Below, piece after piece: positions 1 to 7,141 of a stretch of 15,212 bases of DNA (positions within the stretch are counted from its first letter, which is position 1; each line of letters begins with the position of its first letter). Origin of the DNA: Frankiales bacterium (lineage in GTDB: Bacteria > Actinomycetota > Actinomycetes > Mycobacteriales > SCTD01). The position numbers and the translations under genes are program-made. The notes beneath the pieces were generated by a model. It was not told the origin of the DNA. It saw only the letters and a program-made list of their open reading frames with translations, and searched no databases. The stretch spans positions 1-15,212 of the forward strand of contig JAOPVD010000101.1 in NCBI GenBank assembly GCA_025966295.1, read 5' to 3'.

Positions 1-620
1 ACGACCGCGGGCGAGCTGACGAGCTCGACGCACTCGTAGCCCTCGTGGCTGCCGTCGAGGTGGTCGAGCAGCCGCTCCCCGCCGCCGAGCAGGGTGGGCG
101 CGAAGGCCACGTGCATCTCGTCGATCAGCCCGGCGCGCAGGTACTGCTGCACGGTCGCGGCGCCCCCGCCGACCCGGACGTCCTGCCCGCCGGCGGCGTC
201 GAAGGCACGCTCGAGCGCCGCCTCGATGCCGTCGGTGACGAAGTGGAAGGTGGTCCCGCCGTCCATCGCGAACGACGGCCGCGGGTGGTGGGTGAGCACG
301 AACACCGGGTGGTGGTACGGCGGGTTGTCGCCCCACCAGCCGGTCCAGTCCTCGTTGCCCCACTCACCGCGGACCGGGCCGAACATGTTGCGGCCGATGA
401 TGGTGGCGCCGATGCCCTCATCGCCGCGGGCGATGAACTCGTCGTCCAGACCGGATGCGCCGCCTTCCATGCCGTGCTGCCGGCGCGCCGACCGGGTCGC
501 GAACACCCACTCGTGCAGCCGGGTCGCGCCGACCCCGAGCGGGTTCTCCTGGCTCTGGTTTGGTCCGGCCAGGAAGCCGTCGAGCGAGATCGACAGGTTG
601 TGCGCGCGCAGCTTCGGCAT
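1..620 (-). CDS. RibD C-terminal / dihydrofolate-reductase-like protein, 3' end cut by the window
   Basis: The reverse strand reads open from an ATG at 620 to the left window edge, giving 206 codons without a stop. The protein begins MPKLRAHNLSISLDGFLAGP, the typical first strand of the RibD_C/DHFR-like family. Later it has IGRNMFGP (about residues 75-82), the segment FVLTHHPRPSF, a VRVGGGAATVQQYLRAGLIDE stretch with the glycine-rich nucleotide-binding loop, and LLGGGERL near the end. Family members usually run about 190-220 residues, so only a few C-terminal residues are probably missing. Members are NAD(P)H-dependent reductases, and the substrate of this one is unknown. An AAAGG-type ribosome site lies just upstream of the ATG. 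It diverges from the SulP gene across 86 bases. Nothing links it to the steroid genes. Family is fairly sure; function is not. Confidence 0.85.
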   Translation of the reverse strand, partial: MPKLRAHNLSISLDGFLAGPNQSQENPLGVGATRLHEWVFATRSARRQHGMEGGASGLDDEFIARGDEGIGATIIGRNMFGPVRGEWGNEDWTGWWGDNPPYHHPVFVLTHHPRPSFAMDGGTTFHFVTDGIEAALERAFDAAGGQDVRVGGGAATVQQYLRAGLIDEMHVAFAPTLLGGGERLLDHLDGSHEGYECVELVSSPAV

Positions 621-689
621 GGTGCCTGCCTTTCGTCATCAGTACGACGGCGGGCGGCCGCGGAACTCATCGGCGGCCCGGTGCGCCGG

Positions 690-695
690 TAGGCT
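690..695 (+). promoter_or_regulatory. Possible -10 element of the SulP gene
   Basis: TAGGCT fits the actinobacterial TANNNT -10 pattern and ends 11 bases before the ATG at 707, which would give a leader of only a few bases. No convincing Shine-Dalgarno sequence precedes that ATG, which agrees with a very short leader. I found no good -35. This rests on a six-base match in GC-rich DNA and is tentative. Confidence 0.3.
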
Positions 696-706
696 GCCAG
701 ACTTCC

Positions 707-2197
707 ATGACCTCCCTCACCCTGCCGCCCCTGACCCGGCGCCGGCCCGACTGGCTGGCCAGCCCGCGGGTGCTCCGCACCGAGGTGCTCGCGGGTCTCG
801 TCGTGGCCCTCGCGCTGATCCCCGAGGCGATCTCGTTCTCGATCCTGGCGGGCGTCGACCCGCGGGTCGGGCTGTTCGCCTCGTTCACGATGGCGGTCAC
901 GATCGCCTTCACCGGCGGCCGCCCCGCGATGATCAGCGCCGCCACCGGCGCCGTCGCCCTCGTCGTCGCCCCGCTGGTGAAGGCGCACGGTCTCGACCAC
1001 CTGATCGCGGCCGTCCTGCTCGGCGGGGTGCTGCAGGTGGCGCTGGCGCTCGCCGGCATCGCCCGGCTCATGCGGTTCATCCCGCGCAGCGTGATGATCG
1101 GCTTCGTCAACAGCCTCGCCATCTTGATCTTCATGGCCCAGCTGCCGCACCTGCTCGGCGTCACCTGGGTCGTCTACCCGCTGGTCGCGGCCGGACTGGT
1201 GGTCATCTACGGCCTGCCGCGCCTCACGACCGCCGTACCCGCGCCGCTGGTGGCGATCGTCGCGCTGACGATCCTGACGGTCACGGCCGCCATCACGGTG
1301 CCCACCGTCGGCGACGAGGGCGAGCTGCCCTCCAGCCTGCCGACCCTCGGCCTGCCGGCGGTGCCGTTCAGCCTCGACACCCTGGCCGTCATCGCGCCGT
1401 ACGCGTTCGGCATCGCGCTGGTCGGGCTCCTCGAGTCGCTGATGACCGCCAAGCTCGTCGACGACCTCACCGACACTCGCTCCGACAAGACCCGCGAGTC
1501 GTGGGGCCAGGGCGTCGCGAACCTGGTGACCGGCTTGTTCGGCGGCATGGGCGGCTGCGCGATGATCGGTCAGACGATGATCAACGTGCGGTCCGGCGCC
1601 CGCACCCGCCTGTCCACGTTCCTGGCCGGCGTGCTGCTGCTGGTGCTGGTGGTGGCGCTCGGCGACCTGGTCGCGCTCATCCCGATGGCCGCCCTGGTGG
1701 CGGTGATGATCCTGGTGTCGGTCAGCACGTTCGACTGGCACAGCGTCCGGCCCGCCACCCTGCGCCGGCTGCCCAAGAGCGAGACGAGCGTGATGCTCGT
1801 GACCGTCGCCGTCGTCATCGCCAGCCACAACCTCGCGTACGGCGTCATCGCGGGCGTCCTGACCGCAGCCGTGCTGTTCACCCGCCGGGTCGCGCACCTC
1901 GTCGAGGTGACCCGCGTCGGCGAGCCCGACAGCAGCGCGGTCGTCTACGTCGTGCGCGGCCAGGTGTTCTTCGCGAGCAGCAACGACCTGGTCCACCAGT
2001 TCGACTACGCCGGCGATCCCGAGCAGGTCGTGGTGGACCTGTCCGGGGCGCACGTCTGGGACGCCTCCTCGGTGGCCGCCCTCGACGCCATCACGGCCAA
2101 GTACGCGAGGTACGGCAAGACCGTCGCGATCGTCGGGCTGAACGAGCCGTCGGCCCGGATCCATGACCGGCTGGCCGGTCAGCTCAGCAGCCACTGA
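707..2197 (+). CDS. SulP family anion transporter with C-terminal STAS domain
   Basis: This 496-residue protein has the architecture of bacterial SulP (SLC26-like) carriers for sulfate, bicarbonate or dicarboxylates. Hydrophobic membrane segments fill residues about 25-395. They include the early LVVALALIPEAISFSILAGV helix and a GGMGGCAMIGQTMINVRSGA segment (about 279-298), a family hallmark. A cytoplasmic STAS domain covers about 411-490. Its DLSGAHVWDASSVAALD segment (444-460) holds serines 454/455, where the SpoIIAA phosphoserine sits. The frame is open further upstream, but the ATG at 707 gives the normal short N-terminus and follows a possible -10. The length is typical for bacterial members. 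The transported ion cannot be told from sequence. It is transcribed away from the RibD-like gene and is followed after 64 bases by a VOC gene. I see no link to the steroid genes. Confidence 0.9.
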   Translation: MTSLTLPPLTRRRPDWLASPRVLRTEVLAGLVVALALIPEAISFSILAGVDPRVGLFASFTMAVTIAFTGGRPAMISAATGAVALVVAPLVKAHGLDHLIAAVLLGGVLQVALALAGIARLMRFIPRSVMIGFVNSLAILIFMAQLPHLLGVTWVVYPLVAAGLVVIYGLPRLTTAVPAPLVAIVALTILTVTAAITVPTVGDEGELPSSLPTLGLPAVPFSLDTLAVIAPYAFGIALVGLLESLMTAKLVDDLTDTRSDKTRESWGQGVANLVTGLFGGMGGCAMIGQTMINVRSGARTRLSTFLAGVLLLVLVVALGDLVALIPMAALVAVMILVSVSTFDWHSVRPATLRRLPKSETSVMLVTVAVVIASHNLAYGVIAGVLTAAVLFTRRVAHLVEVTRVGEPDSSAVVYVVRGQVFFASSNDLVHQFDYAGDPEQVVVDLSGAHVWDASSVAALDAITAKYARYGKTVAIVGLNEPSARIHDRLAGQLSSH

Positions 2198-2246
2198 GCC
2201 GGCCTGGACACCGGCGGCCCGCTGAGCCAGAGTGCGGAGCCCCGAC

Positions 2247-2253
2247 GAAGGAG
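2247..2253 (+). promoter_or_regulatory. Ribosome binding site that sets the VOC gene start
   Basis: GAAGGAG lies 8 bases before the GTG at 2262. A further in-frame GTG at 2232 has no such site and would add ten residues outside the conserved domain, so the start at 2262 is preferred. Confidence 0.65.
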
Positions 2254-2261
2254 CCTGGCGC

Positions 2262-2672
2262 GTGGACTGGAAGCTCGAGCTCGTGGTGGTGCCGGTCTCG
2301 GACGTGGATCGGGCCAAGGCCTTCTACCAGGAGCAGGTGGGCTTCCACGTCGACGTCGACCACCGCGCCGGCGAGGACTTCCGGATCGTGCAGCTGACCC
2401 CGCCGGGCTCGGCCTGCTCGATCACGCTGATGCGGAACACCGAGGCACCGGGGTCGCTGCAGGGCCTGCACCTGGTCGTCACCGACATCGAGGCGGCTCG
2501 CGCCGAGCTGGTGGAGCGCGGCGTGCCGGCCACCGAGATCTACCACTTCGAGCAGGGCGGGCAGGTGCCCGGGCCGGATCCCGCGCGCGCCGACTACGCC
2601 TCGTTCCTGTCGTTCGCCGACCCCGACGGCAACGGCTGGCAGGTGCAGGAGCGCCGGGGCGTCAGCGGCTGA
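2262..2672 (+). CDS. VOC family (glyoxalase/bleomycin-resistance fold) protein
   Basis: This 136-residue protein opens with MDWKLELVVVPVSDVDRAKAFY, the first beta-strand and helix of a VOC module. GLHLVVTDIEAARAELVERG (about 68-87) is the second module strand and helix, and FADPDGNGWQVQE (118-130) is the usual C-terminal motif carrying a metal-ligand-type glutamate. One protein of this size normally holds two beta-alpha-beta-beta-beta modules and works as a dimer. The family includes glyoxalases, dioxygenases, epimerases and resistance proteins, and the sequence gives no substrate. It starts at GTG 2262, supported by a good ribosome site. Its last 11 bases overlap the end of the convergent winged-helix-like gene. 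A role with the steroid operon is possible only by proximity and is not supported. Confidence 0.87.
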   Translation: MDWKLELVVVPVSDVDRAKAFYQEQVGFHVDVDHRAGEDFRIVQLTPPGSACSITLMRNTEAPGSLQGLHLVVTDIEAARAELVERGVPATEIYHFEQGGQVPGPDPARADYASFLSFADPDGNGWQVQERRGVSG

Positions 2673-2955
2673 GGTAGTACCGGCCCTGCGCCTTGGTGCC
2701 CTCGGTGGGCAGCTCCAGGGCCCAGAGCTGGGCGCCCTTCACCTCGACCACCTGGCCGTCACGCACCAGCTGGTCCACGACCTTCTGCACGGCCGACAGG
2801 GACAGCCCCAGGGCCGCGAGCCACTGGCCGACTGGCTGTCCCTCGGCGGTCGCCGGGTCGTGGCCGTAGGCAGCGGCGATCGCCAGGCCGACGTCCCCGA
2901 TGCTGCGTGGCTGCCGGGAGACCACGGCGAGCACGTCCTGGGGGGTCGGGTCCAT
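2662..2955 (-). CDS. Small winged-helix-like hypothetical protein
   Basis: This 97-residue protein is of no recognised family. It reads as helix-rich with a winged-helix character. TPQDVLAVVSRQPRSIGDVGLAIA looks like a first helix pair. WLAALGLSLSAVQKVVDQLVRDGQVVEV (about 45-72) resembles a recognition helix leading into a wing, followed by QLWALELP and a basic tail. It could be a DNA-binding or protein-interaction module. It lies 31 bases downstream of echA20 in the same direction, so read-through from the steroid operon is possible. A TACGCT hexamer at 2968-2963 followed by 7 bases and the ATG could also give it a leaderless transcript of its own. Its stop lies inside the convergent VOC gene (11-base overlap). 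The frame looks real because it has sensible protein composition and fits the gap exactly. Confidence 0.68.
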   Translation of the reverse strand: MDPTPQDVLAVVSRQPRSIGDVGLAIAAAYGHDPATAEGQPVGQWLAALGLSLSAVQKVVDQLVRDGQVVEVKGAQLWALELPTEGTKAQGRYYLSR

Positions 2956-2986
2956 GCCTTGCAGCGTAGGCGGGGTGGGCGGGGGG

Positions 2987-3721
2987 TTACGTGCCGAAGC
3001 CCTCGCGCACCTTGTCGGCCACGCCGAGCAGGTTGAGCTCGAAGGTGTAGCTCTGCTCGATGCGGTAGCTCTTGTGCACGTCCCACAGGTCGATCGCCGC
3101 GAGCGACTCCTTGGCCATCCGGATCACCTGCGGGTCCTTGGCGGCGATGGTGTGCGCGACCTCGAGCGCCTTGGCGCGCAGCTGGTCGCGCGGCACCACG
3201 TGCAGCACCGAGCCGAACGCGTGCAGCTCCTGCGCCGTCGCGGTCGCCGAGGTGTAGACCATCGCGCGGGCCTTGTGCAGCGGCACCAGCCGGGACAGGT
3301 GGGTGGCCGCGCCCAGGGCACCGCGGTCCACCTCGGGCAGCCCGAACGTCGCGTCGTCGGAGGCGATGACGATGTCGCTGTTGCCGGCCAGCCCGATCCC
3401 GCCACCGAGGCAGAAGCCCTGCACCGCGGTGATGACCGGCACCGGGCAGTCGTAGCAGGCCCCGAAGGCGGCGTGGCAGCCGCGGTTGGCGCCGACCAGG
3501 GCGTTGAAGGTCTCGTCGTTCTGGAACTGCTTGATGTCGACGCCGGCGTTGAAGCCGCGGCCCTCGGCGCGCAGCAGCACCACCCGGGTGGCCTCGTCCC
3601 GGCCGGCCGACAGGATCGCGTCGGCGAGGTCGAACCAGCCCTTGACCGGCAGGGCGTTGACCGGGGGATGGTCGACCACGACCTCCACGACGCCGTCGTC
3701 GTGGCGCTCGGTGCTGATCAC
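2987..3721 (-). CDS. echA20: EchA20-like crotonase, steroid ring D hydrolase (HIEC-CoA hydrolase)
   Basis: This 244-residue crotonase-fold protein carries the oxyanion-hole segments GRGFNAGVDI (54-63) and GFCLGGGIG (102-110), followed by DIVIASDDATFGLPEVDRG. In M. tuberculosis and Rhodococcus, EchA20 (Rv3550) hydrolyses the five-membered ring of HIEC-CoA to give COCHEA-CoA, the substrate of IpdAB. The assignment rests on the crotonase motifs, the length, and the position next to ipdF, ipdC and ipdAB, as in the known cluster. It is a soluble cytoplasmic enzyme. Translation starts at GTG 3721. Its ribosome site TAGGAG (3733-3728) includes the stop codon of ipdF, so the two genes are probably translationally coupled despite a 9-base gap. 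It is the last clear enzyme of the minus-strand operon. A generic enoyl-CoA hydratase is the alternative, unlikely in this context. Confidence 0.88.
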   Translation of the reverse strand: MISTERHDDGVVEVVVDHPPVNALPVKGWFDLADAILSAGRDEATRVVLLRAEGRGFNAGVDIKQFQNDETFNALVGANRGCHAAFGACYDCPVPVITAVQGFCLGGGIGLAGNSDIVIASDDATFGLPEVDRGALGAATHLSRLVPLHKARAMVYTSATATAQELHAFGSVLHVVPRDQLRAKALEVAHTIAAKDPQVIRMAKESLAAIDLWDVHKSYRIEQSYTFELNLLGVADKVREGFGT

Positions 3722-3727
3722 GGGGTG

Positions 3728-3733
3728 CTCCTA
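3728..3733 (-). promoter_or_regulatory. echA20 ribosome binding site overlapping the ipdF stop codon
   Basis: On the minus strand TAGGAG sits 6 bases before the GTG start of echA20, and its TAG is the ipdF stop codon. This supports the GTG at 3721 as the start and suggests coupled translation of the two genes. Confidence 0.65.
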
Positions 3734-4492
3734 CGGGTGTTGGCTGGAGACGGACACGACCTCACCCGTCATGTACGACGAGTAGTCGCTGGCGAGGAAG
3801 ACGATGACGTTGGCGATCTCCCACGGCTCGGCCGGGCGCCCGAAGGCCTCCTTGGCCGCCAGCTCCGCGAGCAGCTCGTCGGTGGTGACCTTGGCCAGGA
3901 ACGGGTGCATCGCCAGCGACGGGGAGACCGCGTTGACCCGGACGCCGTGCTTGGCGCCCTCCACCCCGGCGGTCCGGGTCAGGGCCATCACCCCGGCCTT
4001 GGCGGCGGCGTAGTGCGCCTGCCCCTCCTGGGCCCGCCAGCCGATGACGCTGGCGTTGTTGACGATGACGCCGTACCCCTGGGCCTGCATGAGCCGCAGC
4101 GCGGCGCGGGTGCACCGGAAGGTGCCGTTCAGCGTCACGTCCAGCACGCTGTGCCACTGCTCGTCGGTCATGTCGACCAGGGCCGCGGTGCCGCCCAGCC
4201 CGGCGTTGTTGACGAGCACGTCGATGCGGCCGTGGGTGCGGACCGTCTCGTCGAGCAGCCGCTGCACGTCCTGCTCGACGGTCACGTTGCAGGTCACCGC
4301 GAGCACGTCGCCGAGCTGGGCGGCGGCCTCGCCGAGCCGGCGCTCGTGCCAGTCGGAGACGACGACGGTCGCGCCCTCCTCCTGGGCCCGCTGGGCGGTG
4401 GCGAAGCCGATGCCGGTGCCGGCGGCGGCGGTCACGACCACCACCTTGCCGGCGAGCAGGCCGTGGCCGGGGACGTACGGGGGGGCGGTCAC
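3731..4492 (-). CDS. ipdF: IpdF-like short-chain dehydrogenase (5-OH HIC-CoA dehydrogenase)
   Basis: This 253-residue classical SDR has the nucleotide-binding loop TAAAGTGIG (21-29), NNAG (95-98), and an active site with serine 148 and Y161-x3-K165 (HYAAAKAG). The PGHGLLAGKVVVVTAAAGTG opening, the WHERRLGEAAAQL segment after the second strand, and the end GEVVSVSSQHP match what I remember of M. tuberculosis IpdF (Rv3559c). IpdF oxidises the ring hydroxyl of 5-OH HIC-CoA, feeding IpdC and EchA20. The GTG start at 4492 overlaps the ipdC stop by 4 bases (GTGA), with a GGAG ribosome site 8 bases upstream. In M. tuberculosis ipdF sits apart from echA20-ipdABC beside fadE30; here all are in one operon. 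No alignment was run. Another SDR of the cluster, such as Rv3549c, is the alternative. Confidence 0.82.
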   Translation of the reverse strand: MTAPPYVPGHGLLAGKVVVVTAAAGTGIGFATAQRAQEEGATVVVSDWHERRLGEAAAQLGDVLAVTCNVTVEQDVQRLLDETVRTHGRIDVLVNNAGLGGTAALVDMTDEQWHSVLDVTLNGTFRCTRAALRLMQAQGYGVIVNNASVIGWRAQEGQAHYAAAKAGVMALTRTAGVEGAKHGVRVNAVSPSLAMHPFLAKVTTDELLAELAAKEAFGRPAEPWEIANVIVFLASDYSSYMTGEVVSVSSQHP

Positions 4493-5550
4493 GCGAGGCG
4501 CTCCAGGGTCGCGGTCGCCTCGGCGACGATCCGGTCGAGCAGCTCCTGGCAGGACGGCAGGTCCTCGATGACGCCGACCACCTGGCCGCTGGCCAGCACC
4601 CCCAGGTCGGGGCGGCCGTCGACCATCGCGGCCTTGAGCAGCATCGGGGTGTTGGCCGCCATCACCAGCTGCGACAGCGACAGCTCGGCGCTCCTGCGCA
4701 TCGCCAGGCCCTCGGTGACGACGTCCTTCCACGGCGTGCCGGACAGCTTCTGGAAGGCCACCGCGTTCTTCAGCGCCCGGGTCATCCGGCCCAGCGCCCG
4801 GCTCCTGAGCAGCTCCTCGACGAACGCGGTCCGCAGCACCCGGTGCGGCACGCCGTCGACCTCGGTGGTGACGACGGTGTCGGCCACCCCCTTGGCCAGG
4901 TAGACGTCCTTGACCTGCTGCGAGACGGCGCTGTCGGAGGTGAGCAGGAAGCGGGTGCCCATCGCGATGCCGGCGGCGCCGTAGGCCAGCGCGGCGACCA
5001 GGCCGCGGCCGTCGAAGAAGCCGCCGGCCGCGATCACCGGGATGTCGACGGCGTCGACGACCTGCGGCAGCAGCACGGTGGTGGGCACCTGGCCGGTGTG
5101 GCCGCCGCCCTCGCCGCCCTGCACGATGACGGCGTCGGCGCCCCACGCCGCGACCTTCTCGGCGTGCCGCTTCGCGCCGATGCTGGGCACCACCACCAGG
5201 CCGTGGTCCTTGCAGCGCTTGATGAGGTCCTGCTTGGGGGCCAGCGCGAAGGACGCGACCCGGACGCCCTCCGCGGCCAGCAGGTCGATGCGCTGCGCGG
5301 CGTCGGGGGCGTCGGCCCGCAGGTTGACGCCGAACGGCTTGGCGGTGCGGCGCTTGGTCTCGGCGATGGCGGCGGCCAGCTCGTCGTACGACATGGTGGC
5401 CGAGGCCAGGATCCCCAGGCCGCCGGCGTTCGCGGTCGCGGACGTCAGCCGGGCACCGGAGACCCAGCCCATGCCGGTCTGCACGACCGGCACCGCGACA
5501 CCGAACAGCTCGGTGGCGCGGGTCGTCAGCGCGGGGTGGAGCGTCGTCAC
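4489..5550 (-). CDS. ipdC: IpdC, flavin-dependent oxidoreductase of steroid ring C/D degradation
   Basis: This 353-residue protein has the TIM-barrel fold of the nitronate monooxygenase / enoyl-reductase-like FMN family. It has PVVQTGMGWVSGARL near the N-terminus, GGLGILAS (43-50), the flavin phosphate-binding QGGEGGGHTG (144-153), and AAGGFFDGRGL with GTRFLLT (174-204). In M. tuberculosis and R. jostii, loss of ipdC causes accumulation of 5-OH HIC-CoA. IpdF and IpdC together convert that compound to the unsaturated ketone opened by EchA20. The GTG start at 5550 overlaps the ipdB stop by 4 bases, with AAGGAAG upstream, and its own stop overlaps the ipdF start by 4 bases. The order ipdA-ipdB-ipdC is the same as in M. 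tuberculosis Rv3551-Rv3553. A generic nitronate monooxygenase is unlikely in this setting. Confidence 0.9.
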   Translation of the reverse strand: MTTLHPALTTRATELFGVAVPVVQTGMGWVSGARLTSATANAGGLGILASATMSYDELAAAIAETKRRTAKPFGVNLRADAPDAAQRIDLLAAEGVRVASFALAPKQDLIKRCKDHGLVVVPSIGAKRHAEKVAAWGADAVIVQGGEGGGHTGQVPTTVLLPQVVDAVDIPVIAAGGFFDGRGLVAALAYGAAGIAMGTRFLLTSDSAVSQQVKDVYLAKGVADTVVTTEVDGVPHRVLRTAFVEELLRSRALGRMTRALKNAVAFQKLSGTPWKDVVTEGLAMRRSAELSLSQLVMAANTPMLLKAAMVDGRPDLGVLASGQVVGVIEDLPSCQELLDRIVAEATATLERLA

Positions 5551-6287
5551 GCCGGGGCCACTTCCTTGGCACGCAGGTTCTTGGGGTCGAGCACCTCGCG
5601 GATGAGGCGGAGCTCCTCGTCGGTCGGCAGCCGCGACTCCACCACGTCGTCGACGTGCAGGGCGAACCCGGTCGCGGCCTGCACGTCCTCGACCGTGACG
5701 CCGGGGTGCACCGACAGCAGCCGCATGGTGCCGCCGGGGCCGGCCAGGTCGAGGACGGCGAGGTCGGTGACGACCCGGCGCAGGTCGTGGAACGGGCCGC
5801 CGTCCTTGTCGGTGCCGACGCCGCTGACCATGTCCACCCGCTCGACGAAGACCCGCGGCGAGTGCTTGGGCACCCAGTACGACGTCGCGTGGTTCACGGT
5901 GTTGCCCGGGGCGCCGCGCACGCCGAGCAGCTGGTTGGTCGGCTTCTCGAACGGCCCGATGCAGCTGATGTTCTGGTTGCCGAACCGGTCGAGCTGGGAG
6001 GCCCCCATCATCACGTGCCGGCGGCCGGCCCAGACGATGTCGAAGACCGCCCGAAACGGCAGCCAGGCCTCCACGGTCGCCGGGGGACGGCCGCCGAGCG
6101 GCCACGGGCCGGCGACGTAGGACGCCTCGCCGTCGGACAGCAGCAGGTCCGGCTCGAAGGTCTCCCGGGCCAGCCGGGCGCCCAGCGACGGGACCAGCGC
6201 CATCGGGCTGACCAGGATCTCCCCGTCGCCGCGGAACGCCTCCGCGCAGGCGACCGCGCAGACCTCGGCCCTGGTCACGTCACTCAT
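5547..6287 (-). CDS. ipdB: IpdB, beta subunit of the steroid ring C hydrolase (COCHEA-CoA hydrolase)
   Basis: This 246-residue protein has the beta-subunit fold of class I CoA-transferases. It contains ILVSPMALVPSLGARLARETF near the N-terminus and the family segment MMGASQLDRFGNQNIS (93-108), followed by GAPGNTVNHATSYWVPKHSP. In steroid degraders IpdAB does not transfer CoA. It hydrolyses the last six-membered ring of COCHEA-CoA. The ATG at 6287 is preferred because it gives an ATGA overlap with the ipdA stop and has AGGAGAGGG upstream. The frame is open further upstream, but that part lies inside ipdA. It is expected to form an alpha2-beta2 complex with IpdA in the cytoplasm. The ring-hydrolase assignment over an ordinary CoA-transferase rests mainly on the echA20/ipdC/ipdF context. 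Confidence 0.92.
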   Translation of the reverse strand: MSDVTRAEVCAVACAEAFRGDGEILVSPMALVPSLGARLARETFEPDLLLSDGEASYVAGPWPLGGRPPATVEAWLPFRAVFDIVWAGRRHVMMGASQLDRFGNQNISCIGPFEKPTNQLLGVRGAPGNTVNHATSYWVPKHSPRVFVERVDMVSGVGTDKDGGPFHDLRRVVTDLAVLDLAGPGGTMRLLSVHPGVTVEDVQAATGFALHVDDVVESRLPTDEELRLIREVLDPKNLRAKEVAPA

Positions 6288-7141
6288 GCGGCGTCCCTCT
6301 CCTCGCGCCAGGCCTTCACCGCGGCCTGGTACGACGCCTCGTCGCCGTCGAGGAAGCGGGCCCGGAAGGCGGCCCACGCAGCCGGGTCCTTGGCCGCCGT
6401 GACGTACTCCCGCTGGAACGCCTCGTCGCGGTCGTAGTCGGGGACGCAGGAGGTGAAGTGCGCGCCGTGCGGCGCCTCCACCACGCCGTGCACCATCCAG
6501 CGGGCGATCCGGGTGCGGGTCAGCTCACCGAGCTCACCGGCCGGCACGATCCGCTCGCAGGACAGGTAGGCCTTCTCGGCGGCCTGGCAGAACAGGTCGT
6601 CGAAGTACAGGTCCGGGCCGTGGAAGGCGGCGTTGCCGCGGGCGTCCGCCACGTTCAGGTGCACCAGCGCGGCATCGAGGTGCAGCGCCGGCACCGCGAG
6701 CAGCTGCTCGCCGCCGTACGGGTCCTGGACCGTCTTGAGCCCGGGGTTGACCCGCATCACGTCGGAGCCGAGGCCGGCCCGGGTGGGCAGGAACGGCAGC
6801 CGGGCGGCGGCGGCGTACAGCCCCCACTGCACCATCCCCTCGTCCCACTCGACGGCCTCGACGGCGCCCGCCTTGCGGGCGGCCTGGAAGTGCGGCTCGA
6901 GCGGGATCGAGTCCAACGACACGAAGCCGTAGACCAGCTTGTTCACCTTGCCGGCGGCGCAGAGCAGCCCGACGTCCGGGCCGCCGTAGGACACGACGGT
7001 GAGGTCGGTGAGGTCGGAGCGCACGATCGCGCGGACCAGCGACATCGGCTTGCGCCGTGACCCCCAGCCGCCGACGCCGATCGTCATGCCGGAGCGCAGC
7101 TCGGCGACGACCTGCTCCTCGGTCATCCGCTTGTCGGCCAT
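6284..7141 (-). CDS. ipdA: IpdA, alpha subunit of the steroid ring C hydrolase
   Basis: This 285-residue alpha-type class I CoA-transferase fold protein has LRSGMTIGVGGWGSRRKPMSL (about 15-35), the SYGGPDVGLLCAAGKV segment (51-66), and VEWDEGMVQWGL (97-108). Glu101 in that last segment probably corresponds to the essential glutamate reported for M. tuberculosis IpdA (Glu105), judged from memory of the sequence. GNAAFHGPDLYFDDLF and the C-terminal VEAPHGAHFTSCVPDY also fit IpdA (Rv3551). With IpdB it opens ring C of COCHEA-CoA, yielding the linear keto-diacid CoA ester that thiolases then shorten. The ATG at 7141 follows the TAG stop of the preceding acyl-CoA dehydrogenase gene with no gap, and its stop overlaps ipdB by 4 bases. 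A plain glutaconate/3-oxoacid CoA-transferase is the alternative and fits the context poorly. Confidence 0.92.
   Translation of the reverse strand: MADKRMTEEQVVAELRSGMTIGVGGWGSRRKPMSLVRAIVRSDLTDLTVVSYGGPDVGLLCAAGKVNKLVYGFVSLDSIPLEPHFQAARKAGAVEAVEWDEGMVQWGLYAAAARLPFLPTRAGLGSDVMRVNPGLKTVQDPYGGEQLLAVPALHLDAALVHLNVADARGNAAFHGPDLYFDDLFCQAAEKAYLSCERIVPAGELGELTRTRIARWMVHGVVEAPHGAHFTSCVPDYDRDEAFQREYVTAAKDPAAWAAFRARFLDGDEASYQAAVKAWREERDAA

Noticed and set aside
2198..2216. GCCGG...CCGGC hairpin after the SulP stop codon
   Set aside because: The stem is only five pairs with an 8-base loop and no following T run. It is too weak to call a terminator in this base composition.
94..2317. Very long open frames on both strands across the SulP gene
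   Set aside because: These are shadow frames typical of GC-rich DNA. Their translations are low-complexity and rich in Arg, Gly, Asp and Pro, while the SulP frame has clear domains.
2900..4903. A 667-codon open plus-strand frame opposite echA20, ipdF and ipdC
   Set aside because: It has antisense composition (rich in Gly, Arg, Val, Asp, His) with no motif, and three convincing genes occupy the other strand.
6458..7060. Plus-strand frame opposite ipdA
   Set aside because: It is a shadow of ipdA with no recognisable domain and no start signal.
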